Below are positions 24,325 through 29,996 of a stretch of DNA of 29,996 bases, in pieces. Each line of letters starts with the position of its first letter. Position 1 is the stretch's first letter. The notes beneath the pieces are model-generated. The model was not told where the DNA came from. It ran no database searches and worked only from the letters and a program-made list of their open reading frames with translations. The stretch comes from Bacteroidota bacterium (lineage in GTDB: Bacteria > Bacteroidota > Bacteroidia > Bacteroidales > PUMT01): positions 1 to 29,996 of the forward strand of contig PXAP01000179.1 of NCBI GenBank assembly GCA_003567115.1, given 5' to 3'. The position numbers and the translations under genes are program-made.

Positions 24325-25106
24325 TGATCCTTTGTCACGAAAAAGAATGTACCTCCCTCATCTTCGAGTCCGGCGATAGTCCCGAAACGCGGCCTTGCCT
24401 GGTTGCTGCGGGAAGCTGCTATTGTGACCTGGGTGACGATATTTTCAATAGGCAGACAGGGGTTCCGATTGTTGGCCAGGGTGCTGGCAAATGTCATTGT
24501 AAATGCCGAATTATCGGTGGCAAATTCATAACCTGATGAAGTGAGTACCTGCGAAGATCTTGACGGTGATGCAAAAAGTTCGCTGCAGTTTCTGTCGGTG
24601 GGGATGGTTCGCATCGCCTGGTAAAAGGTAGGTCCCGATTCACAGGCATCGGTAACAACGAGTGTGTTGGTTACAGATTCTGAATATTCTTTAAGTGATT
24701 CCCGGAGAGAGTTGATGTTGTAATAGGTAAATTCATTATCAAGGGTTGCATCCACCGGGATCCAGTAACCTACGTCATTTATGAACTTGCCATGCCCCGC
24801 ATACCATACCATTATTGCATTTACCTGGTTTTCAATAACCAGGTCACGGAGCTCGGTGGAAAAGAGATCCTCCATCTCCTGTTTGGTCAGATTTTTCAGG
24901 TGAATGATACGGTCTGTAACATAACCCTGCAATGAGCTTTTCATGAGTTCTATGTCGGTTGTTGGTCCGGTCAGACTGGCGAAGGAGACGTAGTCGGAGT
25001 TTTCAATGAAGACCACCCATGTTTTACCCATCGGATTATTATCCTGCTGTGCAAAAAGCAGCGGAGAAAAACATAATAAAATGATTATCATTTTAAGGAA
25101 TCTCAT
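24321..25106 (-). CDS. Exported caspase-like (peptidase C14) protein
   Basis: A 261-residue protein with an N-terminal signal peptide (MRFLKMIIILLCFSPLLFA, then QQDNNP) and a caspase fold. Strand 1 is GKTWVVFIENSDY. The catalytic His is in WYAGHGKFIND (His105) and the catalytic Cys in LVVTDACESGPTF (Cys155). Family members cleave after Lys, Arg or Asp, but the specificity here is unknown. The signal peptide places it in the periplasm or on the outer surface, unlike cytoplasmic defence caspases. Start: a longer frame reaches 25175, but a TAAGTTTG -7 box at 25163-25170 would put that ATG upstream of transcription, so the ATG at 25106 is chosen. Its stop overlaps the start of the propeller-phosphatase gene by 4 bp, so the two are almost certainly one operon. 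The ribD gene upstream has a 232-bp gap. Confidence 0.85.
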   Translation of the reverse strand: MRFLKMIIILLCFSPLLFAQQDNNPMGKTWVVFIENSDYVSFASLTGPTTDIELMKSSLQGYVTDRIIHLKNLTKQEMEDLFSTELRDLVIENQVNAIMVWYAGHGKFINDVGYWIPVDATLDNEFTYYNINSLRESLKEYSESVTNTLVVTDACESGPTFYQAMRTIPTDRNCSELFASPSRSSQVLTSSGYEFATDNSAFTMTFASTLANNRNPCLPIENIVTQVTIAASRSNQARPRFGTIAGLEDEGGTFFFVTKDQ

Positions 25107-25162
25107 GATCGCATCTTTTAAGTAATTCAATAACCAAAAATACTTAAAAAAGATAATCAATG

Positions 25163-25170
25163 CAAACTTA
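25163..25170 (-). promoter_or_regulatory. -7 element TAAGTTTG for the caspase/propeller operon
   Basis: Perfect TAnnTTTG on the minus strand, 56 bp before the chosen ATG at 25106. The -33 region is weak. Its position argues against the longer caspase frame starting at 25175. Confidence 0.45.
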
Positions 25171-25338
25171 ACCATCTGAAAATTAAAAGCCGATCAATTA
25201 TCTCGCCTCTTTGATCTCTCATGTAAGCTTGTCCTGACCTGCTATCGAACTACAGATTCGTGGCTTACCCCCGGGCTAAAGCTTTTCTTCTCCTGTGAAT
25301 TGCCCGGGAGGCAAAATTACAATAACTGATATTCCGGT

Positions 25339-26451
25339 TTATCTGTATATTATCTGCAGCAAGCTGTTGCCAATCTTCAGGCACTTTTTTGATTTACCCG
25401 TTATTTCGGGTGATTTAACCCCGCCTTTAAACATTGCCGGACCTGTAAATATTCTGGCTTCATCCCATAACCCTTTTTCTATAAACCGGGTAAGCGTAAA
25501 TGCTCCTCCTTCAATTATAAGTGACTGGATATTGTTTTTGTAGAGGTAGTCAAGCATCTGAAGTTCGGCGGTATTGTCAAAATCAATTGCTGCATATCTG
25601 GTCTTTACCCGGCCCGGCGTTATTACCTGTGGAGTGGTTTTCTTTCTTCTTTGATGATTATCCACTACCCCCGAATCGGAAGGAATTTTTTCAGTAAATA
25701 TAAGGGTTTCCTGACTGTTATCAAAAATATGGTGATGTCTGCCAAGTTTCAGACAGCGGTCAATTACAATCCTTAACGGGTCTTTTCCTGTCCAGAACCT
25801 TACATTTAATCGCGGATTATCTTTCAGCACGGTATTTTTACCAACAAGTATTGCCTGTTCTTCTGTTCGCCATTTATGTACAAGAGTCCGGGCTGTTTCG
25901 GAAGTTATCCAATTTGGTCCTATGGGAGCACCTGGCGGTCTCTCCAGATCAATGAACCTGTCGGCTGATTGTGCCCATTTCAAAATTACCCAGGGGCGTT
26001 TGAGAAGGTGCCAGGTAAAAAACCGCTTATTGAGGTCCTTGCATTCAGTTTCAAGGATCCCCGGGGTTACCTGAACGCCATTTTCCCGCAGGAGCTTGAT
26101 GCCTCTGCCGGCCACAAGAGGGTTGGGGTCTGATGTGCCTATCACCAGCCTGTGAATCCGTTTTTCCAGGATCATATCTGCACAGGGAGGCGTTTTGCCG
26201 TGATGAGTACACGGTTCAAGATTAACATAAAGGCTTGCATTTTTTAATAATTCAGGGTTGACCACATGACCTATGGCATTGACCTCTGCATGGGGCTCTC
26301 CGTAAGCCCTGTGAAAACCTTCTCCTATAATGAAATTATTTTGAACCAGAACCGATCCGACCATCGGATTTGGAGCAGTCTGTCCCTTGCCCTGAACAGC
26401 AAGGTCAAGGCAGCGCCTCATAAATTTTTCATCTTTTGTATAGGGGGGCAT
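25339..26451 (-). CDS. ribD: Bifunctional riboflavin biosynthesis deaminase/reductase
   Basis: Cytoplasmic enzyme that deaminates 2,5-diamino-6-ribosylamino-pyrimidinone phosphate and then reduces the ribosyl side chain with NADPH, steps two and three of riboflavin synthesis. The N-terminal deaminase has the zinc site His54-Ala-Glu56 (GEPHAEVNAIGH) and Cys81/Cys90 (NLEPCTHHGKTPPCADMI), then GTSDPNPLVAGRGI. The reductase domain has RPWVILKWAQSADRFI, GPNWITSETARTLVHKWRTEEQAILVGKNTVLKDNPRLNVR and LIIEGGAFTLTRFIEKGLWDEARIFTGP. About 370 residues, normal length. A TTG just before the ATG at 26451 also opens the frame; the ATG is preferred. It is divergent from prmC with about 60 bp between. No FMN riboswitch was recognised in that short gap. 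Confidence 0.96.
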   Translation of the reverse strand: MPPYTKDEKFMRRCLDLAVQGKGQTAPNPMVGSVLVQNNFIIGEGFHRAYGEPHAEVNAIGHVVNPELLKNASLYVNLEPCTHHGKTPPCADMILEKRIHRLVIGTSDPNPLVAGRGIKLLRENGVQVTPGILETECKDLNKRFFTWHLLKRPWVILKWAQSADRFIDLERPPGAPIGPNWITSETARTLVHKWRTEEQAILVGKNTVLKDNPRLNVRFWTGKDPLRIVIDRCLKLGRHHHIFDNSQETLIFTEKIPSDSGVVDNHQRRKKTTPQVITPGRVKTRYAAIDFDNTAELQMLDYLYKNNIQSLIIEGGAFTLTRFIEKGLWDEARIFTGPAMFKGGVKSPEITGKSKKCLKIGNSLLQIIYR

Positions 26452-26511
26452 CAATATTTTTTTTAATTTGTGTGTATGATCGTTCTGTGCGGGAAATTTA
26501 AATTTTGAAAA

Positions 26512-27378
26512 ATGAATCCGAAATCTTTTACTGTTTATGATGCAAAGAGGATAATTCTGGATGAACTCAGGGATTATTTCCCGGATCGGGAGATCCGGAG
26601 TTTAACAGAGCTTATTTTTGAGCATCTTATGAATTTTTCCAAAACAGATTTAATTTTACACAATGATACAAAATTATCCAATTATGAGTTTTTTCAAATA
26701 AAAGAGGTCATAAACCAGTTACAATGTAACAAACCGATTCAATATATCCTGGGCAAATCATGTTTTTATGGTCTTAATCTCGAGGTTTCACCCGAGGTAA
26801 TGATACCGCGTCAGGAGACTGAAGAGCTTGTAAAATGGGTTATTGACGATACCGGAACCAAATCAGAGAAAATTCTTGATATCGGAACAGGAAGCGGTTG
26901 TATGGCAGTTGCACTTGCTCTTAACCTTCCGCTTTCAGAGATTAAGGCAACCGATGTATCTGAAAAAGCAATTCACCTGGCAGAAAAAAATGCAGTCAGG
27001 CTGGGTGCTGATGTCAGATTTATTGTGGAAGATATTTTTAACCCGGTTATTGTTAAATCAGAAAAATATGATATAATTGTAAGTAATCCCCCTTATATAA
27101 CTGAATCGGAGAAACAGCTTATTGAAAAAAATGTGTTGTTTTATGAACCCCCGGCCGCATTGTTTGTGCCTGACAGTCATGCACTGATCTATTATGAAGT
27201 AATTACACAACTGGGCCGTGAGGTACTTAACCCGGGAGGCAGGGTCTTTTTTGAAATAAATGAAAACAAATCTGAAGAGGTTGAAATGTTATTAAAAAGG
27301 CAGATGTTTTCCAAAATAGAAATAAGAAAGGACATTAACGGGAAATTCCGTATGGTTAGGGCCGTTTTGCTGAATTAG
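26512..27378 (+). CDS. prmC: Peptide chain release factor N5-glutamine methyltransferase
   Basis: Cytoplasmic SAM-dependent enzyme (288 residues) that methylates the glutamine of the GGQ motif in release factors RF1 and RF2, raising termination efficiency. An N-terminal helical substrate-binding domain (about 1-85, with QYILGKSCFYGLNLEVSPEVMIPRQETEELV) precedes a Rossmann methyltransferase domain. That domain has the SAM motif DIGTGSGCMAVAL at 123 and the catalytic NPPY motif at 192-195 (IIVSNPPYITESE). Start ATG follows an AT-rich leader with no strong Shine-Dalgarno. One of its substrates, RF2, is encoded in this window (prfB, 28221). recX follows 120 bp later, a common Bacteroidota order. 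The enzyme was formerly annotated hemK. Confidence 0.96.
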   Translation: MNPKSFTVYDAKRIILDELRDYFPDREIRSLTELIFEHLMNFSKTDLILHNDTKLSNYEFFQIKEVINQLQCNKPIQYILGKSCFYGLNLEVSPEVMIPRQETEELVKWVIDDTGTKSEKILDIGTGSGCMAVALALNLPLSEIKATDVSEKAIHLAEKNAVRLGADVRFIVEDIFNPVIVKSEKYDIIVSNPPYITESEKQLIEKNVLFYEPPAALFVPDSHALIYYEVITQLGREVLNPGGRVFFEINENKSEEVEMLLKRQMFSKIEIRKDINGKFRMVRAVLLN

Positions 27379-27498
27379 TATTTTTTGGTTATAAGTTACG
27401 GATGTTTGTACAATTAAACTTTTAAGGACGGGGGGCAGGTTTTGTTTGAAGGGTGAAATTATTTTTTTGTTTATATTTAATAACCTTTTCTGATAGTA

Positions 27499-27972
27499 AT
27501 GAGTTCAAAGAAGATCATCAATCATGCCGAGGCACTTGAAAAAGCACGTAAACTTTGTGCTGATGAAGAAAAGTGCCGTTATGATGTAAGAAAAAAGCTT
27601 TTTGACTGGGGTGTAAGCTCCGGAGACACTGAAAAAATAATTAATCAGCTTACAGCAGATAATTTTATTGATGAATGGAGGTTTGCACGAATGTTTGCCG
27701 GGGGAAAGTTTCGTAATAACAAATGGGGAAAAATAAAAATCTCGTACGAGCTATTAAGGAAGAACATCGCCAAAAATATTATTGACGATGCATTAAGAAG
27801 GATTGATGATAAAGAGTATACAGAAGTTTTAAAAAAAGAACTTCTGAAAAAGCAAAAGTCTGTTTCGGCTGAAGATAACCTGCAGCTTAAGGCAAAGCTG
27901 CACCGTTTTGCCAGTAGCAAAGGCTATGAAAACGAGCTAATCAGCAATGTTCTTGATAATATGAAAGATTAA
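27499..27972 (+). CDS. recX: RecX family regulatory protein
   Basis: Small (157 residues) cytoplasmic helical protein that binds RecA filaments and limits their growth. The three-helix repeats are visible: ALEKARKLCADEEKCRYDVRKKLFDWGVSS / EKIINQLTADNFIDEWRFARMFAGGKFRNNKWGKIKISYELLRKNIAKNIIDDAL / KGYENELISNVLDNM. The DNFIDEWRFA...K...KWG pattern is typical of RecX. Length is at the normal short end of the family. It lies 120 bp after prmC on the same strand and may be co-transcribed with it. No LexA box or RecA gene is in the window. Confidence 0.92.
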   Translation: MSSKKIINHAEALEKARKLCADEEKCRYDVRKKLFDWGVSSGDTEKIINQLTADNFIDEWRFARMFAGGKFRNNKWGKIKISYELLRKNIAKNIIDDALRRIDDKEYTEVLKKELLKKQKSVSAEDNLQLKAKLHRFASSKGYENELISNVLDNMKD

Positions 27973-28017
27973 CAGATATCTGCGGGCAAAGGTATTTTTT
28001 ACCGGTAACTGTATACC

Positions 28018-28095
28018 GGGCAATATATGCCCCCAATAAAAAGTTACATAAAAGGTCCCGAATACCAGGCAGTACAGCCCCTAATAGAATAACCT
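28018..28095 (+). repeat. Dispersed repeat family A, copy 2
   Basis: Contains gggcaatatatgcccccaat, then agttacataaaag, then ggtcccgaataccaggcag, tacagcccctaat and agaataacct. The last part aligns with 6839-6880 and the first with the 6726-6757 region. It lies between recX and prfB and has no ORF. The hairpin-capable gggcaatatatgccc at its start is near-palindromic. Confidence 0.55.
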
Positions 28096-28220
28096 GGCCT
28101 GGACGAGCCGGAACCAAAGAGGTTTGAATAATATTTTGCCAAAAAAAGCAAAAGGTTGAATTTTAAGCGCCTAATGCAGAAGTTAATAAAAGTTAATCAA
28201 CAAATAAAAATTCTGAAAAT

Positions 28221-29310
28221 ATGATAACCACAGACAACATAAAGGATCTTATGAGGCGCACCGATGCGCTGAGGAGGCATCTTTGACATCGACCGGAAAC
28301 TAATTGAGATAGAGGAAGAAGAAGAGAAAACCCGTGATCCGAAATTCTGGGATAATCCCAGGGAAGCTGAAAAACAATTAAAATCAATCTCTTCCATAAA
28401 GAACTGGACTGAAAGATATGCCGGGGTCCGTTCCGCACTGGATGACCTGGAAGTATTATTTGACTATTTTCAGGAGGGAGAATCTTCCGAAGAGGAGGTA
28501 GAAGGGCAATACAAAAAAACACTGGCCCTGGTAGAAAACCTGGAATTTCTCAACATGCTAAGCAATGAGGAAGATGCACTCGGGGCCATTTTAAAAATTA
28601 ATGCCGGTGCCGGGGGCACAGAAAGCCTCGACTGGGCAGACATACTGATGCGGATGTATCTGCGGTGGGGTGAAAAAAATAATTACACGGTCAGGCAATT
28701 GGATTACCAGGCTGGTGAGGAGGCAGGTATAAAAACCGCAACCTTTGAATTTACCGGGGATTATGCATATGGCTATCTGAAAAGTGAATCAGGCGTTCAC
28801 CGGCTGGTAAGACTTTCACCTTTCGATGCCAATCATAAGCGACATACCTCCTTTGCGTCGGTTTTTGTATCGCCGCTTGTTGATGATAATATTGATATAG
28901 TTGTCAATCCTGCCGACATAACCTGGGAAACCTACAGGGCCAGTGGAGCAGGCGGACAAAATGTAAACAAGGTTGAAACGGCGGTCAGGTTAAGACACCA
29001 CCCTTCAGGTATTGTTGTTGAAAACCAGGAAGCACGTTCACAAATGAAGAATAAGGAGAATGCAATGAAGGTTCTGAAGTCCCATCTTTATGAAATTGAA
29101 CTGGAAAAACAGCGTCTGGCCCGGGAAGAAATAGAGACCGGAAAGAAAAAGATAGAGTGGGGGTCGCAGATAAGGAATTATGTTCTTCACCCCTACAAGA
29201 TGGTGAAAGATATAAGGACAAATTATGAAACCTCGAATGTACAGCAGGTACTGGATGGTGAACTGAACGGTTTTATCAAGGCTTATCTTATGGAGTTCGG
29301 ATCTGAATAG
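28221..29310 (+). CDS. prfB: Peptide chain release factor 2, with programmed +1 frameshift
   Basis: RF2 recognises UAA and UGA stop codons and triggers peptide release. The coding sequence runs in two frames. Codons 1-21 begin at ATG 28221 and end in CTT at 28281-28283, followed directly by in-frame TGA at 28284-28286. Slipping one base forward on CTT T gives GAC at 28285 and the rest of the protein, total about 362 residues (normal). The slip site is preceded by a Shine-Dalgarno-like AGGAGG and followed by C after TGA, exactly the classical autoregulatory arrangement: low RF2 favours the slip. The specificity tripeptide SPF is at 199-201 and the catalytic GGQ at 244-246 ([17 protein letters not shown]). 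Its own stop is TAG, read by RF1. A caller that ignores the frameshift would start at 28555. Confidence 0.97.
28272..28287 (+). promoter_or_regulatory. prfB: prfB programmed +1 frameshift site
   Basis: AGGAGG, three bases, then CTT TGA C. The internal SD-like element at that spacing, the slippery CTT-T and the weak UGAC stop context are the three elements known to drive +1 slippage in prfB. Confidence 0.95.
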
Positions 29311-29355
29311 ACAGGACCGGCTGAAATCAATTAATTGTTTAAATAATCGCAAAAA

Positions 29356-29380
29356 ATCCCTGTGCTCCTGGCACAGGGAT
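29356..29380 (+). repeat. Hairpin 1: perfect 9-bp stem with CTCCTGG loop
   Basis: ATCCCTGTG, loop CTCCTGG, CACAGGGAT. It lies 46 bp after the prfB stop and is not followed by a T-run. It is preceded by taatcgcaaaa, similar to the sequence before hairpin 2. Confidence 0.8.
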
Positions 29381-29422
29381 GAATCGGGCTAATCGAAAAA
29401 ATAAAAATTTCATAATCGAAAG

Positions 29423-29444
29423 CTCTGCGCTCCTGGTGCAGGAT
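29423..29444 (+). repeat. Hairpin 2: related stem with the same CTCCTGG loop
   Basis: CTCTGCG, loop CTCCTGG, TGCAGGA(T). The stem is shorter and includes two G-T pairs. The loop is identical to hairpin 1 and it is again preceded by taatcgaaa. It lies 24 bp before the fumarase start. Confidence 0.65.
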
Positions 29445-29467
29445 AGTTTACAAATCCCCCTATAGCC

Positions 29468-29996
29468 ATGTATCCCAAGGGTTTCAGATTTCAGCAGCAA
29501 TTCTCTCCCGGTGAAGACCTTACAGAATATTACCTGTTAACCGGAGATCATGTTTCAACTGCCAGATTTGAGGGTAGTGAGATTCTTGTAATAGCCGGGG
29601 AAGGCCTGACTGAACTGGCACGTGCCGCTATGTATGATTGTTCATTTATGCTTCGCACCCGGCACATCGGGCAAATGGCAGCAATACTCGAAGATCCTGA
29701 AGCCAGTGAGAATGACAGGTATGTAGCACTGTCCATGTTGAGAAATGCAGAAATTTCGGCCGGAGGGGTACTCCCTTTCTGTCAGGACACGGGCACTGCA
29801 ACGATTATTGCCAAAAAGGGGCAGCAGGTATGGACAGGCGGCGGAGATGAAAAAGCCCTGGCAATGGGTGTTTACAAAGCCTATACAGAGGAGAATCTGA
29901 GATACTCGCAGATGGTACCGCTGGATATGTACACCGAGATAAATTCCGGTACCAACCTTCCGGCGCAGACAGATATATATGCAACTGACGGCAACG
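29468..29996 (+). CDS. Class I (iron-sulfur) fumarate hydratase, N-terminal part (3' truncated by window edge)
   Basis: Cytoplasmic [4Fe-4S] enzyme of the TCA cycle that interconverts fumarate and malate; single-chain FumA/FumB type. The visible 176 codons start [20 protein letters not shown]. They contain DVSFMLR-type sequence ([33 protein letters not shown]) and the cluster-binding motif [25 protein letters not shown], with Cys105 in the same position as the first cluster ligand known in this family. [33 protein letters not shown] then matches the family. Two related hairpins lie just upstream. The start ATG is the only one giving the family N-terminus. The remaining two thirds, including the other cluster cysteines and the beta domain, are outside the window. 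Confidence 0.93.
   Translation, partial: MYPKGFRFQQQFSPGEDLTEYYLLTGDHVSTARFEGSEILVIAGEGLTELARAAMYDCSFMLRTRHIGQMAAILEDPEASENDRYVALSMLRNAEISAGGVLPFCQDTGTATIIAKKGQQVWTGGGDEKALAMGVYKAYTEENLRYSQMVPLDMYTEINSGTNLPAQTDIYATDGN

Noticed and set aside
25176..25338. tRNA-like or small-RNA gene in the spacer between ribD and the caspase gene
   Set aside because: A TTCGA motif is present on the minus strand, but no acceptor stem or T-arm forms around it. It was left unannotated.
26452..26511. FMN riboswitch before ribD
   Set aside because: The divergent gap to prmC is only about 60 bp and AT-rich, and none of the conserved RFN-element blocks are present.
28555..29310. A 251-residue release factor starting at ATG 28555
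   Set aside because: The RF2 N-terminal domain is encoded upstream from ATG 28221 through the +1 frameshift site; 28555 is an internal Met.
1..29996. CRISPR arrays, rRNA genes, IS elements or phage genes
   Set aside because: No regularly spaced identical repeats, rRNA signatures, transposases, integrases or structural phage genes were seen on either strand.

Overview
The window is about 30 kb of a Bacteroidota chromosome, probably a Bacteroidales/Marinilabiliales-type anaerobe or facultative organism. Four things support this: family-typical proteins (two-component-regulator propeller sensor, Ig-like 'PTGGP' lipoprotein, ABCG-type transporter with a long N-terminal extension, PQQ-like propeller next to a sulfatase); AT-rich spacers; several TAnnTTTG -7 promoter elements, two of them (one with a single mismatch) paired with a TTTG -33 box at exactly 20 bp; and few Shine-Dalgarno sequences. 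It reads as ordinary chromosome with an accessory carbohydrate patch at the left end. There is no rRNA, IS element, phage or CRISPR array.

Layout. 1-3380 (+): the 3' part of a PQQ-like beta-propeller protein, a serine-type sulfatase, and the remnant of a third exported protein with a broken frame. 3419-6583 (-): rhamnulokinase and an acyl-CoA/AMP ligase, 18 bp apart. Sulfatase next to rhamnulokinase suggests use of sulfated, rhamnose-containing polysaccharide. 7136-8005 (+): tandem universal stress protein. 8042-9982 (-): Ig-like lipoprotein. 10424-17032 (+): lgt, a membrane-anchored coiled-coil protein, an unknown lipoprotein and a 1035-residue ABC transporter fused to a TerB-like N-terminal region. 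17134-19311 (-): tRNA-Leu(CAA) and dxs. 19898-20905 (+): OmpA-type peptidoglycan-binding lipoprotein. 21103-26451 (-): a propeller/SpoIIE-phosphatase sensor overlapping an exported caspase-like protease by 4 bp, and ribD. 26512-29310 (+): prmC, recX and prfB, the last with the classical +1 programmed frameshift. 29468-end (+): 5' part of a class I fumarase.

The most interesting unit is the caspase / propeller-SpoIIE pair. An exported caspase-fold protease is translationally coupled to a one-piece transmembrane sensor whose outside is about 13 propeller repeats and whose inside is a PP2C-type phosphatase. This looks like a proteolysis-linked signalling module. Also notable are a maturation-site serine in the sulfatase, the TerB-ABCG fusion, two families of short dispersed intergenic repeats (one abutting tRNA-Leu), and a pair of hairpins with identical loops between prfB and the fumarase.

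All calls come from reading the sequence. No database search was possible, so family names rest on motif recognition.
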